In this document: in pieces, positions 41,595 to 51,500 of the stretch
How the letters are laid out: the number at the start of each line of letters is the position of its first letter
How positions within the stretch are numbered: position 1 is the stretch's first letter
Assembly: GCA_026387915.1 (NCBI GenBank)
Contig: JAPLKS010000013.1
Span: 124,001-188,000 of the forward strand
Direction: 5' to 3'
Length of the DNA stretch: 64,000 nucleotides
DNA from: Gemmatimonadota bacterium
GTDB lineage: Bacteria > Gemmatimonadota > Gemmatimonadetes > Gemmatimonadales > Gemmatimonadaceae
Translations under genes and position numbers: made by a program
Notes under the pieces: model-generated
Database searches by the model: none
Seen by the model: the letters and a program-made list of their open reading frames with translations, nothing else
Told to the model about the DNA's origin: nothing

Positions 41595-42965
41595 ATGCCA
41601 CTGTTGACCTTTCTGGACCGCGACCGCTCCATCGCACACGCCGGCTTCAGCCGCTGGCGTGTGCCCCCAGCGGCGCTCGCCATTCACCTTTCCATTGGCC
41701 AGGCGTACGCGTTCAGTGTATTCAATCTGCCACTCTCCACGCTCGTTGGCATCGACCACGCGGCCCCCAACGATTGGAAGCTGAGCACCATCGGATGGAT
41801 TTTCAGCGTGGCGATCGTCTTTCTCGGCCTGTCCGCCTTCACCTTTGGACGGTGGCTCGAAGCAGCCGGTCCGCGCAAGGCGATGTTTGCTTCCGCCTGC
41901 TGTTTTGCGGGCGGGTTTCTGGTCGCAGCGCTCGGCGTCCGGTCGCATAACATCGCGGTGATCTACCTCGGCTATGGGGTGTTGGGCGGCATCGGACTCG
42001 GACTCGGCTACATCTCGCCCGTGTCGACGTTGATGAAGTGGTTTCCCGATCGCCCGGGAATGGCCACCGGGCTTGCCATTATGGGATTCGGCGGCGGCGC
42101 GATGATCGGCTCGCCGCTCGCAGTGGCGCTGATGGCGCACTTTCGCACGGCGAGTTCCATGGGTGTCGCCGAGTCGTTTATTGCGATGGGCGCGCTGTAC
42201 TTCGCGTTGATGATGTTTGGCGTGTTCACGGTGCGACTCCCTGCCCCGGGGTGGACGCCACCGATGGGAGCAGGAGCGGCGAACGCCGCGCGCGCCGCGC
42301 GCGCCGCTGAGGCGCCGCGCGACGTGCATGTGGATCGCGCCATCAAGACGCAGACGTTCTGGTTGCTCTGGGCGGTGCTCTGCCTAAACGTGACGGCTGG
42401 GATCGGCGTGCTCGGCCAAGCGTCGCCGATGATTCAGGAGATGTTTCCCGGCAGCATAGGCGCAGGGGCAGCGGCGGGTTTTGTGGGGCTCTTGAGCCTC
42501 GCCAACATGGCGGGTCGCTTCATCTGGTCATCGTTGTCGGATTATATCGGTCGGCCGCGCACGTACGCTGTGTACTTCGCGCTCGGCGCCGTCCTGTACG
42601 CCGCCGTACCCGGCGTCGGACGCGCGGGGAGCGTGACGCTCTTCGTGGCGTTCTATGTGGTGATTATGTCGATGTACGGCGGCGGTTTTGCCACGATTCC
42701 CGCGTATTTGAGAGACATTTTTGGGGTGCGGCATGTGGGGGCCATTCACGGGCGCCTCCTCACCGCGTGGTCGCTGGCTGGGGTAGCCGGACCGGTTCTC
42801 GTGAACTACATCCGGGAGTATCAGATTGGCCGGGGCGTCCCCAAAGCCGAGGCGTATACCGTTACCATGTACATAATGGCGGGGCTACTGGTCTTCGGTA
42901 TGATGGCCAACGCTCGCGTGCGGCCCGTGGATCCGTCGCTCTGGTGGCGGGGTACGCATGAGTGA
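41595..42965 (+). CDS. OFA-family MFS transporter (oxalate/formate antiporter type)
   Basis: A 456-residue, 12-helix MFS carrier. LSIGQAYAFSVFNLPL in helix 1 and LGYISPVSTLMKWFPDRPGMATGLAIMGFGGGAMI across helices 4-5 are OFA-family signatures. A further motif is FGVRHVGAIHGRLLTAWSLAG in the second half. OFA members exchange or import carboxylates such as oxalate, formate or pyruvate; the substrate here is unknown. The ATG at 41595 is preceded by TTCTCCT-type sequence with no strong SD. It overlaps the following 40-aa gene by 8 nt, which is a common arrangement for this carrier group. Confidence 0.9.
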   Translation: MPLLTFLDRDRSIAHAGFSRWRVPPAALAIHLSIGQAYAFSVFNLPLSTLVGIDHAAPNDWKLSTIGWIFSVAIVFLGLSAFTFGRWLEAAGPRKAMFASACCFAGGFLVAALGVRSHNIAVIYLGYGVLGGIGLGLGYISPVSTLMKWFPDRPGMATGLAIMGFGGGAMIGSPLAVALMAHFRTASSMGVAESFIAMGALYFALMMFGVFTVRLPAPGWTPPMGAGAANAARAARAAEAPRDVHVDRAIKTQTFWLLWAVLCLNVTAGIGVLGQASPMIQEMFPGSIGAGAAAGFVGLLSLANMAGRFIWSSLSDYIGRPRTYAVYFALGAVLYAAVPGVGRAGSVTLFVAFYVVIMSMYGGGFATIPAYLRDIFGVRHVGAIHGRLLTAWSLAGVAGPVLVNYIREYQIGRGVPKAEAYTVTMYIMAGLLVFGMMANARVRPVDPSLWWRGTHE

Positions 42966-43080
42966 GCTATCGCGCGGCGAGCGCTGGAAGGTGGCGCTCG
43001 CGTGGTTGGTGGTGCTGGTCCCGGCGGTCTGGGGAGTAGCGCAGGTCATCGTCAAGTCAGCGGCGTTGTTCGGGCGCTGA
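42958..43080 (+). CDS. 40-residue single-TM partner of the OFA transporter
   Basis: A very short gene encoding a protein with one transmembrane helix: MSELSRGERWKVA, then a hydrophobic run LAWLVVLVPAVWGVAQVI and a short basic/aromatic tail KSAALFGR. The start ATG lies inside the end of the OFA gene (8-nt overlap), and the stop is at 43080. The position, size and SRGERW-type N-terminus match the small companion proteins annotated beside OFA-family carriers (MFS small subunit). It may stabilise the carrier or tune its activity. Confidence 0.78.
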   Translation: MSELSRGERWKVALAWLVVLVPAVWGVAQVIVKSAALFGR

Positions 43081-43102
43081 TCACTTTTGAGGAGAGGCAC
43101 AC

Positions 43103-43777
43103 GTGCGTCGTGCATCATGGTTGATCGTCATTGCGCTGTTCGCGGCTGCGAGTGCGGACGCGCAGCGTGGCATGGGCGGGATGGGCGGCATGGGAGGAAT
43201 GGGCGGCGGCGGTATGGGCGGTCGTCGCGGCGGTGGCATGGGAGGCGGAAGCCGGCAGCCGGAAATCAAGTTTCCAGCGGCGAAGTCTCTCGAGAAATAC
43301 AACCCCGCCACGCTCGTACTCGACAAGCGCAAGAAACTCTCGCTGAGTGATTCTCAGACGACGGCGTTCAAGGCGATGCAGATGCGCATTTTTGAGCGCA
43401 ACGGTTCCCTGCTGGTACGCTACGACTCACTGCAGAAGGATTTTCGTCCGCCGAAGATGGACCCACGCGATGCGTCGGCCAACGATTCGAGCGCGCAAAA
43501 CGCCCGCCGCGTGTCGATCACGCAGATGCGTCAACTGTTGTTGCTCGCCGACTCGCTACAGGACCGTCGGCGCGCCGATGTGCGTGAGGTACTGGAGGCG
43601 CTCCCAGACGACGCGCAACGAAAGAAGGCGGCAGCATTTCTGGATGAGCAGGATGTGGAGTTCAACAACGAGTTCCCGCAGGCCAGATCGCAGGGTGGCG
43701 ATCGTGGTGATGAGCGGGGCGGCCGTGGTGGGCGCGGCGGGCGCGGCGGGCGTCCGGAGCTGAGCGGCTCGCGCTGA
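43103..43777 (+). CDS. Secreted Gly/Met-rich protein with Spy/CpxP-like helical core
   Basis: A 224-residue secreted protein. The GTG start at 43103 follows an AGGAGAGG ribosome-binding site. After the signal peptide (ending ASADAQ) comes a low-complexity stretch of GMGG units with RR insertions (about 22-50). A helical middle follows (LSLSDSQTTAFKAMQMRIFERN, then a Met/Leu-rich second helix pair), reminiscent of Spy/CpxP-type periplasmic proteins. The tail is again Gly/Arg-rich (GGRGGRGGRGG). The Met-rich part could bind metal. It is followed by a strong terminator. The function is unknown. Confidence 0.72.
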   Translation: MRRASWLIVIALFAAASADAQRGMGGMGGMGGMGGGGMGGRRGGGMGGGSRQPEIKFPAAKSLEKYNPATLVLDKRKKLSLSDSQTTAFKAMQMRIFERNGSLLVRYDSLQKDFRPPKMDPRDASANDSSAQNARRVSITQMRQLLLLADSLQDRRRADVREVLEALPDDAQRKKAAAFLDEQDVEFNNEFPQARSQGGDRGDERGGRGGRGGRGGRPELSGSR

Positions 43778-43789
43778 AGATCGCAATAC

Positions 43790-43828
43790 AAAACGTCGGC
43801 GCGGAAGAATATTCCGCGCCGACGTTTT
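43790..43828. terminator. Bidirectional intrinsic terminator
   Basis: A perfect 17-bp stem (43790-43806 with 43812-43828) with a 5-nt loop, followed by TTT on the plus strand and preceded by AAAA. It separates the converging Gly/Met-rich gene (stop 43777) and VOC gene (stop 43841). Confidence 0.92.
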
Positions 43829-43840
43829 TTTGCCCCTCAG

Positions 43841-44692
43841 TTACTCGGCGCGGACGCGCACAGCCGTTCCCCAGGGATCGCGCACCAAGAAACTCGCGCC
43901 CGCCTCATCGAGTGCGCGGCCCGCCGCGTTGAGCCGATCGCGCACAGCGTCGAACCCATCCGATGGAACGCAGAGCGTCCACTCGAGCAGGTGCGCTTCG
44001 TCGTCGTGGGCCGACTCAGCACCGCGGGCCCACGTGTTGACGCCGAGGTGATGGTGATAGCCGCCCGCGGCGAGAAAACTCGCGCCAGGGAGCGCGGCCA
44101 TTTCGGAAAACCCGATCTCTGCACCGTAGAACTGACGCGCCGCGGCAAGATCGCCCACATGCAGATGCATATGACCGATCACCGTCCCCGCAGGCATGCC
44201 GCTCCACGGGATGTTGCCTGCGGCGGGGAGCAGGTCGGCGATGTTCACGGGGAGGGTGGCCATCTCTACGCCATTGGCGGTGCGCGTCCATTGGTCGCGC
44301 GGGCGGTCGGCGTAGACTTCAATGCCGAGTCCGTCGGGGTCCTGCAGGTAGAACGCTTCGCTCACGAGGTGATCGCCGGCGCCGACTTCCACATGCAGCG
44401 CGGAGAGGTGCGCGAAAAATCGTGCGAGCGAGGGGCGGTCGGGGAGTAGAATGGCGAAGTGGAATAGTCCGAGTCGGCCTCGCACCGGCACGTGCGGTGC
44501 ACCCGGACGTTCGTGCAGCACCACGAGGGCGGAGTCACTGCCCTGCGCGGTGAGCGTCACGACCTGGCCGTCGCGAGCGTGCTCCCGAAAGCCGAGGATG
44601 CGGGTGTAGAAATCGAGCGAGGCCGCAAGGTTGCCGACTTGGAGGTCGACGCGGCCGATGTGGCTGTGATCCGGAAGTATGTGTTGCTGCAC
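43841..44692 (-). CDS. Two-domain VOC-family dioxygenase-like protein (CatE type)
   Basis: A 283-residue protein made of two vicinal-oxygen-chelate modules. The first opens HIGRVDLQVGNLAASLDFYTRILGF and has LFHFAILLPDR and GIEVYADRP; the second opens GHMHLHVGDLAAARQFYGAEIGF and has HHHLGVNTW. His and Glu residues sit at the usual metal-ligand positions (GRVDL is a His-less variant at one, HMHLH at the other). The relatives are catechol 2,3-dioxygenase and CatE of Bacillus, or glyoxalase-like proteins; the substrate is probably an aromatic but is unproven. It stands alone on the minus strand. Confidence 0.85.
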   Translation of the reverse strand: MQQHILPDHSHIGRVDLQVGNLAASLDFYTRILGFREHARDGQVVTLTAQGSDSALVVLHERPGAPHVPVRGRLGLFHFAILLPDRPSLARFFAHLSALHVEVGAGDHLVSEAFYLQDPDGLGIEVYADRPRDQWTRTANGVEMATLPVNIADLLPAAGNIPWSGMPAGTVIGHMHLHVGDLAAARQFYGAEIGFSEMAALPGASFLAAGGYHHHLGVNTWARGAESAHDDEAHLLEWTLCVPSDGFDAVRDRLNAAGRALDEAGASFLVRDPWGTAVRVRAE

Positions 44693-44743
44693 TGCGCGAA
44701 CTCCGCCGAGGGGTTGAGGCGGAATTTAGCGACCGAGTGCCAT

Positions 44744-44896
44744 TTATGGCCTGGTGGTGGAGCGGGCCGGGATTAAGAGGTGAACGGTGTCGGTGGGGAG
44801 GACGAACATACGGCCGGTCTGGGTGTCTACCCACACTGAGAGCCCATAGAGTAGCGCGCCCATCACTACACCTGCCGCCGGCGCCCCGCCCAACAT
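44744..44896 (-). CDS. Possible small membrane protein
   Basis: A 50-codon frame with an ATG at 44896 and a TAA at 44744-44746. It encodes MLGGAPAAGVVMGALLYGLS, then a short polar turn and a hydrophobic FVLPTDTVHLLIP segment. The composition looks coding, and the frame continues open upstream without a good start. It lies 74 nt downstream of the pseudopilin gene on the same strand. No family is recognised; it could equally be spurious. Confidence 0.3.
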   Translation of the reverse strand: MLGGAPAAGVVMGALLYGLSVWVDTQTGRMFVLPTDTVHLLIPARSTTRP

Positions 44897-44970
44897 CGGG
44901 CCAGGAAGCGCCAAGAGGCCAAGGCCAAACGCTGCCGACCGAGCGCCAGCGCTCTCGATTTGAGGACGTG

Positions 44971-45420
44971 CTACTTCTTGACCGCCGCAACAGAATCCGC
45001 AGGCGTCGCGGAACAGGTCGCCAGTTCGGAGCCCGCACTGCTCCCAGGGAACACCGCGACGGTGCAGCGGGTGGCCGTGCCCTCTGTGTGCGCCGTGGCG
45101 GTCCACCACTGCGGAGTCACGAGCGTCACGTTGATCTCGACGTCCGCGGAGGGGCGGAACCACGGACGCAGCGAATCGAGCGTCGCCACATACTCGCCCC
45201 CGTGCTCAAAGGCCCACGCCTCTTCGGCCGTGACGAGATTTCGGAGGTCCGATTCCATCACTGCGATGACGGCGCGCTCACGCACCTGTGTGTAGCGGAC
45301 CACGCCCATCGAGGCGAGGATGGCGGCGATGGTGACGGCGATCATGAGTTCTACGAGTCCGAAGCCAGCTCGGGGCCGCAAGCGGGACGGAAACCGGGCG
45401 GTCGTACGCGTCGCGCCCAT
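44971..45420 (-). CDS. Orphan type IV pilin-like / pseudopilin protein
   Basis: A 149-residue protein. A basic leader (RPRAG) is followed by the prepilin cleavage site and N-methylation helix G-FGLVELMIAVTIAAILASM, with the +5 Glu present. The rest is a globular C-terminal domain with two Cys (TRCTV and LATCS) that could form a disulphide. It would be cleaved by a prepilin peptidase and enter a pilus or type II secretion pseudopilus. The start at 45420 gives a normal leader; the frame is open to 45519. No other pilus gene is close. Confidence 0.85.
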   Translation of the reverse strand: MGATRTTARFPSRLRPRAGFGLVELMIAVTIAAILASMGVVRYTQVRERAVIAVMESDLRNLVTAEEAWAFEHGGEYVATLDSLRPWFRPSADVEINVTLVTPQWWTATAHTEGTATRCTVAVFPGSSAGSELATCSATPADSVAAVKK

Positions 45421-45804
45421 CGCGTCATCGGGGGCCCGATCGACAGCCCAGCGTGCATGCGTGCAAGTAGCGTGCATTCCGCAACCGTCGTGAGGGCCCG
45501 CGTCATTTGCCGAACCCACCGCGCGCGCAGGCGCGGAAGTCTGGGAGGGCTAACGAGGTGGAAACCAAGTCGCCGGTCACAATCGGAGCGGCGATGGGTC
45601 TTGGTTACAGACTCATGAGCGGCAGGAAGTGTGCCGTGAACCACATAGGCTACAGCGGCCTCTGACGGACAAACTGTCCAGAAAGAGATTGTTTTGTCCG
45701 CGGGGAGTGGGACAGTTCGTCCCGAACTATTTTGGAAGCCAGCGCGAGTCACACCGCCTAACAGGCAAGGCGTATCCGAGTGAAACCGTTTCCGGCGGCG
45801 ACGG
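45421..45804. other. Gene-free stretch with short palindromes
   Basis: No gene is supported between the pseudopilin start and the rmuC stop. Two related palindromes lie in it: ggaca-aac-tgtcc at 45667-45679 and gggac-agttc-gtccc at 45709-45723; the second overlaps agttc-gtccc-gaact. They are 42 bp apart from start to start, on the promoter side of the pseudopilin gene, and could be operators. I see no terminator with a T-tract for rmuC. Confidence 0.45.
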
Positions 45805-47175
45805 TTACTCCTCGACCAGAAGCCGCTTTGCCTCCCCACCCTCCCCCTCATCCCCCGCCGCCGCCGCCAAATCCGCTGGCATCGCCTTCGTCGGCCGCAC
45901 CCCGAGCTCGCGCAGCATCTCCACCTGCCGCACCAAATTTCCGGCGCCATCAATCAACTTCCCGCGCGCATCGTCATAGCTCCCGCGCGCTTTGGTGAGA
46001 TGATCACCGACCTTTGCGAGGTCTCCCGCGAATCCGACGAACTTGTCGTAGAGCGCCGCCCCCCGCTTGGCAATCTCCTGTGAGTTCCGCGACTGCTGCT
46101 CCTGCCGCCACACATGCGCAATCGTGCGCACCACAAAGAGCAGCGTGCTCGGGCTCACCAGCAAGACGTTCTTTTCCCACGCGAGCTGAAAGAGATCTTT
46201 GTCGCTCGTGAGCGCCGCCATAAAGGCGCCCTCGATGGGCATGAACATCACCACAAAGTCGAGCGATTTGAGCGCGTACAGCGTTTGGTAGTTCTTCTCC
46301 GAGAGCCCCTTAATGTGGCGACGCACGGCCTCGAGGTGCCCTTTGAGCGCAACCTCGCGCAGTTCATCAGTCGTCGCCGCGGTAAACTCGGCGTACGCAG
46401 TGAGCGTGACCTTGGAGTCCACCACCATCTGGCGGTCGTTGGGGAGATAGAGTACCACGTCGGGAATCACGCGCTCGCCATCGCCGTCGCGATGCGACTC
46501 CTGACGCCGGTAGTGCGGTCCCTCAATGAGCCCAGCACTGTCGAGCAGCCTGTCGAGAATCACTTCGCCCCAGTCGCCCTGCGCTTTGGCGTCGCCCTTG
46601 AGGGCTTTGGTGAGGCTTGTGGTCTGGTCGCGCAACGTGCCATTGAGCTCCGTGAGCGCGCGCAACTGTTCGCCGAGCGCACTCCGGTCTTTGGACTCAT
46701 TGACGTACACTTCCTCGACCTTCTGCCGAAAGCCAGTGAGATCGGTTTGCAATGGCGTGAGCAACTGCGTGATAGCCGCCGAGTTGAGCTCGACAAACTT
46801 TTTGCTCTTGTCGTCCATAATTTCGCCGGCGAGCGTGCGGAACTGGTTCGAGAGTTCTTCGCGCGCCGCGGTGAGCAGCGCGAGTTTCTCGCCACTCTGC
46901 GCGCGCTCGGCCTGTAGCGCCGCTGCGGACGCCGCCAGCTCCGCGTGAGCGCGTGACAACTCCGCGCGGAGCGCGCCCATCTCCTCCTGCAGTTTGCGCG
47001 CAGCGCCTTCCCACTCCGCTATGCGCAACTGGCGGGCAGCACCCTCGGCTGTGAGCGTCGCAATTCGCTCCCCCTGCTCCGCGGGGCCGCGGCTTTTGGC
47101 AATAAACCAGCCGGCAACACCCGCCGTGAGGGCAACGACGGCGACGATAACGATGACGCTGAGTTCTGTGAGCAT
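45805..47175 (-). CDS. rmuC: DNA recombination protein RmuC
   Basis: A 456-residue RmuC protein. One N-terminal transmembrane helix (about 6-26) is followed by a coiled coil (about 35-190). The conserved RmuC core contains AQGDWGEVILDRLLDSAGL, VVDSKVTLTAYAEF, and FVVMFMPIEGAFMAAL. RmuC limits inversions and rearrangements at repeats; its PD-(D/E)XK-like core suggests a nuclease. Length and motif order match the family. It is divergent from the REC-EAL-like gene at 47343. Confidence 0.95.
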   Translation of the reverse strand: MLTELSVIVIVAVVALTAGVAGWFIAKSRGPAEQGERIATLTAEGAARQLRIAEWEGAARKLQEEMGALRAELSRAHAELAASAAALQAERAQSGEKLALLTAAREELSNQFRTLAGEIMDDKSKKFVELNSAAITQLLTPLQTDLTGFRQKVEEVYVNESKDRSALGEQLRALTELNGTLRDQTTSLTKALKGDAKAQGDWGEVILDRLLDSAGLIEGPHYRRQESHRDGDGERVIPDVVLYLPNDRQMVVDSKVTLTAYAEFTAATTDELREVALKGHLEAVRRHIKGLSEKNYQTLYALKSLDFVVMFMPIEGAFMAALTSDKDLFQLAWEKNVLLVSPSTLLFVVRTIAHVWRQEQQSRNSQEIAKRGAALYDKFVGFAGDLAKVGDHLTKARGSYDDARGKLIDGAGNLVRQVEMLRELGVRPTKAMPADLAAAAGDEGEGGEAKRLLVEE

Positions 47176-47342
47176 AGCTGGATTGTACGCCGAGGGGATG
47201 ACAGTTGGGAAAGCGCGCGGCCCCTACCGTCGTGCCTTTTGCACTTACGGGGAGCCTCGCTACCTTTAATACAATGTATTTCGGCGGCCGCGCCACTCGC
47301 GGTGCCACTCGCGCCCCGGCGCGCAACGCGGACCCCCCTCCC

Positions 47343-48563
47343 GTGACGGAAGATTATTCGGACCTGAGTGTGCTGGTTGTGGACGACCAGTTGCACGTGC
47401 GCCAATGGGTAAGTGCCGTCCTCGGAAGTTTGGGCGTCGAGCGCATTGCCGAAGCGAGTAATGGGCGGTCCGCGCTTCACGCGGTGACCGAGCCCGGCGC
47501 GGCGTTCGACCTCATTATCTGCGATTTGCGCATGCCCGACACCGATGGCGTGGAGACCATTCGCACGATGGCGCGGATGGGTGTTCGCTCTGCGGTCGCG
47601 ATTCTCAGTGTGGAGCAGGAACGCGTCATTGAGAGCGCTGGGCTGCTGGCGACACTGGGCGGGCTCGACCTTGTGGGGGCCATGGAAAAACCCCTGACGC
47701 TGGAAAAATTGGAACCGGTGCTCCAACGCGTGCGTGCGCGCCTCGCCCCTGCTCCGCAGGCAGCGCCGGAGCTGGCGACGCCAGCGTTGGCCGACCTCGA
47801 CTTGAGCGCCGCACTCACCAACGGCGAGCTCTCGCTCCTCTACAAACCGACGGTGCGAACGAGCGATGGCAGTTGCGTAAGCGCCGAAGCCCACCTCCGA
47901 TGGAATCACCCGTCACACGGCCCGCTCACTGAGGGCGTGGTGATGCAATGTGCAGCACAGGCGCCGACGTTCCTCCTCAACCAGCTGACAACCTTCACGG
48001 TGCGCGAGGCAATTGCCGCCGCTGAACGGTGGCAGGAGAGCGGTAGCGACGTGGGAGTGGCAATCAATGTGTCGCCACTCGAGTTCACGACGCTCGATCT
48101 GCCGGAGTTGATCGAGTCGCTCGCGCTCGAACGTCAGGTACTGGCATCGAAGATCACGATCGAGATGCCAGAGCAAGTGTTGCAAAGCGACGCCGCATCT
48201 GTGATTGATTGCTCGACGCGCTTGCGGCTGAAAGGATTCCGGCTCGCGCTGGACCACTGCACGGGGACGGTACCCGAGATGGCCAAACTCGCCACACTCC
48301 CCTTCAGCGAAGTGCGGCTCGATCCCACACTCGTGCACGGATGCGCAGCGTCGGCGCGCCAGCGGATGGCGATTGAGGCGACCCTGGCGGTGGCACGGAG
48401 CATGCAACTCTCGACGGTGGCGCTCGGCGTTGCCCAGCGCGCCGACTGGGAGCTCCTCGGCGTCCTGCGGTGCGAGGGAGCGCAGGGGCCATTCATCGCT
48501 CCCGCGATGGAGGAATCCGGACTGCTACACTGGATGGCACAGCGTAGCTCGCTACCGCTCTGA
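47343..48563 (+). CDS. Response regulator with degenerate EAL domain
   Basis: A 406-residue REC-EAL-like protein. The receiver (about 1-125) has VVDDQ, CDLRMPDTDG with the phosphoacceptor, and the RocR-type run to MEKPLT. In the EAL part (about 150-400) EAL reads EAH, the N of INVSP is kept, DDFGTG reads LDHCTG, the Lys of KID is Arg (VRLDP), the EGVE Glu is lost (ALGVAQ) and only QG survives. It should be catalytically dead. GTG at 47343 is chosen because VTEDYSDLSVLVVDD aligns exactly with the paralogue start MTDDFSALRVLIVDD. An ATG at 47274 would add 23 residues. Its end overlaps the convergent kinase gene by 12 nt. Confidence 0.87.
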   Translation: MTEDYSDLSVLVVDDQLHVRQWVSAVLGSLGVERIAEASNGRSALHAVTEPGAAFDLIICDLRMPDTDGVETIRTMARMGVRSAVAILSVEQERVIESAGLLATLGGLDLVGAMEKPLTLEKLEPVLQRVRARLAPAPQAAPELATPALADLDLSAALTNGELSLLYKPTVRTSDGSCVSAEAHLRWNHPSHGPLTEGVVMQCAAQAPTFLLNQLTTFTVREAIAAAERWQESGSDVGVAINVSPLEFTTLDLPELIESLALERQVLASKITIEMPEQVLQSDAASVIDCSTRLRLKGFRLALDHCTGTVPEMAKLATLPFSEVRLDPTLVHGCAASARQRMAIEATLAVARSMQLSTVALGVAQRADWELLGVLRCEGAQGPFIAPAMEESGLLHWMAQRSSLPL

Positions 48564-51500
48564 CTCCGCCGACGCGCTCCCAACGACGCTGCGCACTTTC
48601 AGCGCCAGTGCCGCCAGTGTGAATGGCTTGGCCAGAGAGGGAGCCTGCGCATCGAGCACGGGCGTCCCCGACCCCACTTGGGACGAATAACCCGACATGA
48701 AAAGGATCTTCATGTCCGGGCGGCTCTCCGAGAGCATTTCTGCGAGTTGCCGGCCATTCATCCCTGGCATAACCACATCGGTGAGCAAGAGGTGGATCGG
48801 CGCCTGGTACTCCACGGAACGACGGAGTGCCTCGGCGGGGCTGCCCGCACCGATGACAGTGTAGCCAAGTTCGCGCAGGGCCAACTTGGTGAGGTTGAGA
48901 ACCTGCTGTTCGTCCTCAACGAGTAGGATGGTTTCCGTGCCCCCTTCGACCTCTTCCTGTTGCTGTGGAAGGCTTCTCGGCATCACGCCGGTGTGCCGCG
49001 GGATATAGATATCGAAGCTCGTGCCCTCGTTAGGCGCACTGGTCACGAGGATAAATCCGTGACTCTGCTTCACCGCGCCGTACACGGTCGCGAGGCCAAG
49101 TCCGGTGCCCTCGCCCACGGATTTCGTGGTAAAGAACGGCTCGAAGATTCGCGCCCGCACGTCGCTCGACATACCGCAGCCGTTGTCGCGAACGGTCAAT
49201 CGCACGTAGTCACCCGGCTGGGCGTCGATGTGTAACGCGCAGAACTCGGTGTCGAGTCGACAGTTGGAGGTCGCAATCATCACCGTACCAAAGCCAGACG
49301 CGGGGGCGAAGTCGCTGTGACCCATGATGGCGTCTCGTGCGTTCACGCACAGGTTGGCCATGATCTGATCCACCTGCCCCGGATCCATATAGGTTGGCCA
49401 GACGGATTCGCTCGGTTGCCAGTCTAGCGCCACATCCTCGCTGATGAGTCGCTTGAGCAAGTTGATAGAGTTCGCCACTGCCACATTAATATCCAGCACG
49501 ACGGGCATCACCGCTTGTTTGCGCGCGAACGCGAGCAACTGCCGCGTGAGTTCAGCCGATCGTAGCGCGGCGGAATGAATTTCGTTGAGGCCCGCTTTCA
49601 ACTTGGGCGTTCCCTCCACTTGCCGAAGGGCGAGCTCTGTACGGCCAAGAATGACGCTCAACATATTGTTAAAGTCGTGCGCCACGCCGCCGGCCAACCG
49701 CCCGACCGATTCCATTTTCTGCGATTGCCGGAACTGTTCCTCGAGAGATTTTCGCTCGGTGATGTCCTGTTTTACCGCGATAAAATGGGTAATCGCGCCG
49801 GCGTCGTCACGAAGCGGCGTGATCGTAACGTCTTCGGTAAAGAGTGATCCATCCTTGCGTTGATTGACCAACTCGCCAGTCCACGCACGACCTTCACGAA
49901 TCGCCTCCCACATCCGCTCGTACGCGGACCGATTCTGTGGCTCCGTATTTGCGATGTCGCCGGTCCGGCGCCCGAGCGCTTCTTCCGCGGTGTATCCGGT
50001 GGTGGTGGTGAACGCTGCGTTGCACCACTCAATCGCGCCCTCGCGGTCGGTGATCAGAATGGTGCTGGACGCCGCTTCAAGGGCGGCGCCTTGCAAACGG
50101 AGTACCCGTTCGGCGTCCCAACGCGCGGTCACGTCCACCGAGGCTCCGACGATTCCAATGACCGTGCCGCCCGCGTCACGTTCCGGTTCAATCACCATGT
50201 CGGCGACATGCACGATTCCGTCCCGGCGAATCACGAACTCCTCGCGCTCCGCGTTCCCACTCTGCAACACGCGCTGTTTGGTCGTGGTGATCCGCGCGGC
50301 CACATCCGCCGGGAACAGCTCGGCGTCCGTGGCGCCGACAATTGGATCGGATGGCAGGTGCAGCCCCTGTGGATGGTAGATCCACACGTACCGCAACTGT
50401 GCGTCCTGATTGAAGACGGTGGTGCTCGCCGTTTGCAGTCCGAGCCGGAGACGCTTTTCAGAGATGCTCAGCGCCACTTCCGACGCCAAACGCGCTTTTT
50501 CGTTGCTGAAGCGTTCGAGGGCGATGCCGATATTGGCGGCCATATCGACAAGCAGTCGCCGCACTTCTTCATCGAAGACATTCGGCTCCGACGAGTAGAG
50601 CGTCAGAGCGCCCACCGCCTCACCGTTCCTGAACAGGGGAAGCGCGGCGCTCGACTTCCATCCACTTTTCTCCGCGCGCGCCAGCCAGTGCTCCGTCAGG
50701 GGGTCGTGCAGAAACTCTTGCACCCAGAACGGAACACGGTCACGAATAGCGCGCGCGGTTGGCCCCCTGCCCGATGGCAGGTGAGGATCGACCGAGATTT
50801 CGACATTCTGCAAGTAGCCGTTGTCGTCCCCGACGTTCGCGACTGGAACTACGTTCCCCGTGTGCTCGTTGATCACGCCGATCCACGCCATTTGCAACTT
50901 TCCGTAACTCACCGCCGCCTGGCAGATGCCCTCAAACAACTCCCTTTCACTGCGGCTCGACGCCATCGTCTCGTTGGCAAAGGCAATTGCGGCGTAGAAC
51001 TCGCTGAGGCGACGGATGCGTGCCTCTTGCTGCTTGCGCGCGGTGATATCGACGGAGATTCCGAGGAGGCCCGTCACCGCTCCGCTATCACCGTTCACGC
51101 GGATGGGGGTCTTGACCTGCAAATACGTGACGGACTCGCCATTCAGAGCGGACTCGAACTCATTGGTCGCCGGCTCACCACGAACGACTTGCTCGTCGAC
51201 CGCCTGAATGCGCGCGACGGCGTCGGCCGGGAAATAGTCGCGATCATCAGACCCAATCAACTGGTCGGCGGATACGCCGAGTGTGGCGAGCGTTGGCACA
51301 TTCCCGTAGGTGTACCGACCGTGCGTGTCTTTCATGAACACGACGGTCGGCACGTGATCGAGCGCGTCCCGGAAGCGTTGCGCGTCCGCTAGGGCGCCCC
51401 GCAATGCGAGGTCCGCCTGTTTTTGATCTTCGGCGTCTCGGACGGTTCCCGAAAAGCGAAGAGGCATTCCTTCGGCGTCGCGCTCCAGTTCACCGCGGAC

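Noticed and set aside
47205-47342. N-terminal extension of the REC-EAL-like protein from 47205 or 47274
   Set aside because: The paralogue at 57826 starts exactly where GTG 47343 falls in alignment, and the extension is Arg/Ala-rich without structure.
49860-51392. Long open frame of 510 codons on the plus strand
   Set aside because: Antisense to the PAS/GAF part of the large hybrid kinase; no recognisable domain.
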